Below are positions 63,475-64,000 of a stretch of 64,000 nt of DNA, piece by piece. This DNA comes from Methanotrichaceae archaeon (GTDB taxonomy: Archaea > Halobacteriota > Methanosarcinia > Methanotrichales > Methanotrichaceae), in contig JAFGMR010000072.1 in assembly GCA_016927425.1 (NCBI GenBank), positions 1-64,000 of the forward strand. Direction: 5' to 3'. Both the position numbers and the translations under genes were made by a program. Below the pieces are notes generated by a model. It ran no database searches. It worked only from the letters and a program-made list of their open reading frames with translations, and had not been told where the DNA came from. Each line of letters starts with the position of its first letter. The first letter of the stretch is position 1.

Positions 63475-64000
63475 ATGATCGCAGAAATGAGGGCTTTCAT
63501 GAATAGCCAGTCGGGATCAAATGGGATCGAGCGCCCCTGGATCATCCGCTCTCTCCTAGTCCTTTTACTCTTTCTCTCTCCCTCCCTCCTAATTGGGACG
63601 TCCGCCGCGCTCGATGTCTCATCGAGTCAGGTATCTCCGGGCGACTCGATCGTTGTGAGCGGAGAGGCATCCCCCGGCGATGATGTCACGTTGAGCTCCA
63701 GCTTCCGGATGGATATTCCGGTAGTCGATGGCAGGTATGAGTACCTGGCCGATGGCGTGAGCATCCCAAGCAAGCCCAACCAGTTCACAGCAACAGCAAG
63801 CAATGTTGCCGATATGAACGTGGGCGTGAAGATGGGAATCTGGCTGACAAAGAGCATTCCAGCATCGTCGGGCCGGGCGAGCATCTCCCAGGGTGGCATC
63901 CCGCCCGGCCGGTATACGCTGAAGGTCTCGGGGCAGGCGGAGGAGGGCGCGTCTTTCGTGGAGATGGAGATCAGGGCCCGGACGACGGTGGAGGCAGATT
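63475..64000 (+). CDS. Secreted protein, partial at window end
   Basis: Open frame from ATG 63475 to the window edge (175 codons). N-terminal ~25 polar residues, then a signal helix IIRSLLVLLLFLSPSLLIGTSAA (about 23-45), followed by an Ig-like start DVSSSQVSPGDSIVVSGEASPGDDVTLSS and PPGRYTLKVSGQAEEGASFVEMEI. It resembles the beta-rich surface proteins upstream and begins 70 bases after the FtsZ-like gene, so it may belong to the same locus. The rest lies beyond the window. Confidence 0.75.
   Translation, partial: MIAEMRAFMNSQSGSNGIERPWIIRSLLVLLLFLSPSLLIGTSAALDVSSSQVSPGDSIVVSGEASPGDDVTLSSSFRMDIPVVDGRYEYLADGVSIPSKPNQFTATASNVADMNVGVKMGIWLTKSIPASSGRASISQGGIPPGRYTLKVSGQAEEGASFVEMEIRARTTVEAD

Overview
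The window is GC-rich chromosomal DNA of a methanogenic archaeon. The best fit is an aceticlastic member of Methanotrichaceae (Methanothrix/Methanosaeta-like). Reasons seen in the sequence: archaeal TATA/BRE promoters, archaeal-type AdoMet synthetase, thermosome, VAT/Cdc48, archaeal initiator tRNA, methanogen-typical DUF2121 and DUF5611 proteins, an FmdE-family protein, and many large secreted beta-rich surface proteins. The genus is an inference from gene content; no marker gene was compared.

Layout. 1-20.7 kb is housekeeping: a partial tRNA-Gly, AdoMet synthetase, enolase, an IscU-type scaffold, a thermosome-grpE-dnaK-dnaJ chaperone block, a tiny desulforedoxin, an MscS channel, hypoxanthine phosphoribosyltransferase, VAT ATPase, TyrRS, a glyA-folD-DUF2121-mobA operon, a PUA-domain protein and a cysteine desulfurase. 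20.8-22.3 kb holds small membrane and secreted genes and tRNA-Pro. 22.3-29.1 kb is an accessory island: an AT-rich gene with a HEPN-like RNxxxH motif, a Fic protein fused head-to-tail with a broken hsdR remnant, a regulator, a small HTH-like gene interrupted by a MITE with a clean 8-bp target duplication, three copies of a ~280-bp repeat, and arrays of a GAATGAACGC decamer.

29.1-45.4 kb mixes secreted proteins (a dockerin-bearing binding protein, a 911-residue pentapeptide-repeat fusion, tectonin-like and FG-GAP-like propellers) with an ADP-forming acyl-CoA synthetase, an ArsB/NhaD-type transporter, two glycosyltransferases, and the GlmU-like/GlmS pair that makes UDP-GlcNAc. 45.6-49.9 kb is a translationally coupled peptide/nickel-type ABC transporter (two permeases, one fused double ATPase) ending in an FmdE-family gene. 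A 24-codon methionine-rich micro-ORF sits exactly between the second permease and the ATPase.

50-55.2 kb carries a methyltransferase, initiator tRNA-Met, two tandem paralogous secreted proteins, RNase HII, a class V aminotransferase and a second MITE copy. 55.4 kb to the end is the most striking locus: a tightly packed operon of a 1446-residue Ig-like repeat surface protein, a membrane-anchored secreted protein, a multi-pass membrane protein and a divergent tubulin/FtsZ-family GTPase, followed by another secreted protein running off the window. It looks like a cytoskeleton-to-cell-surface machine.
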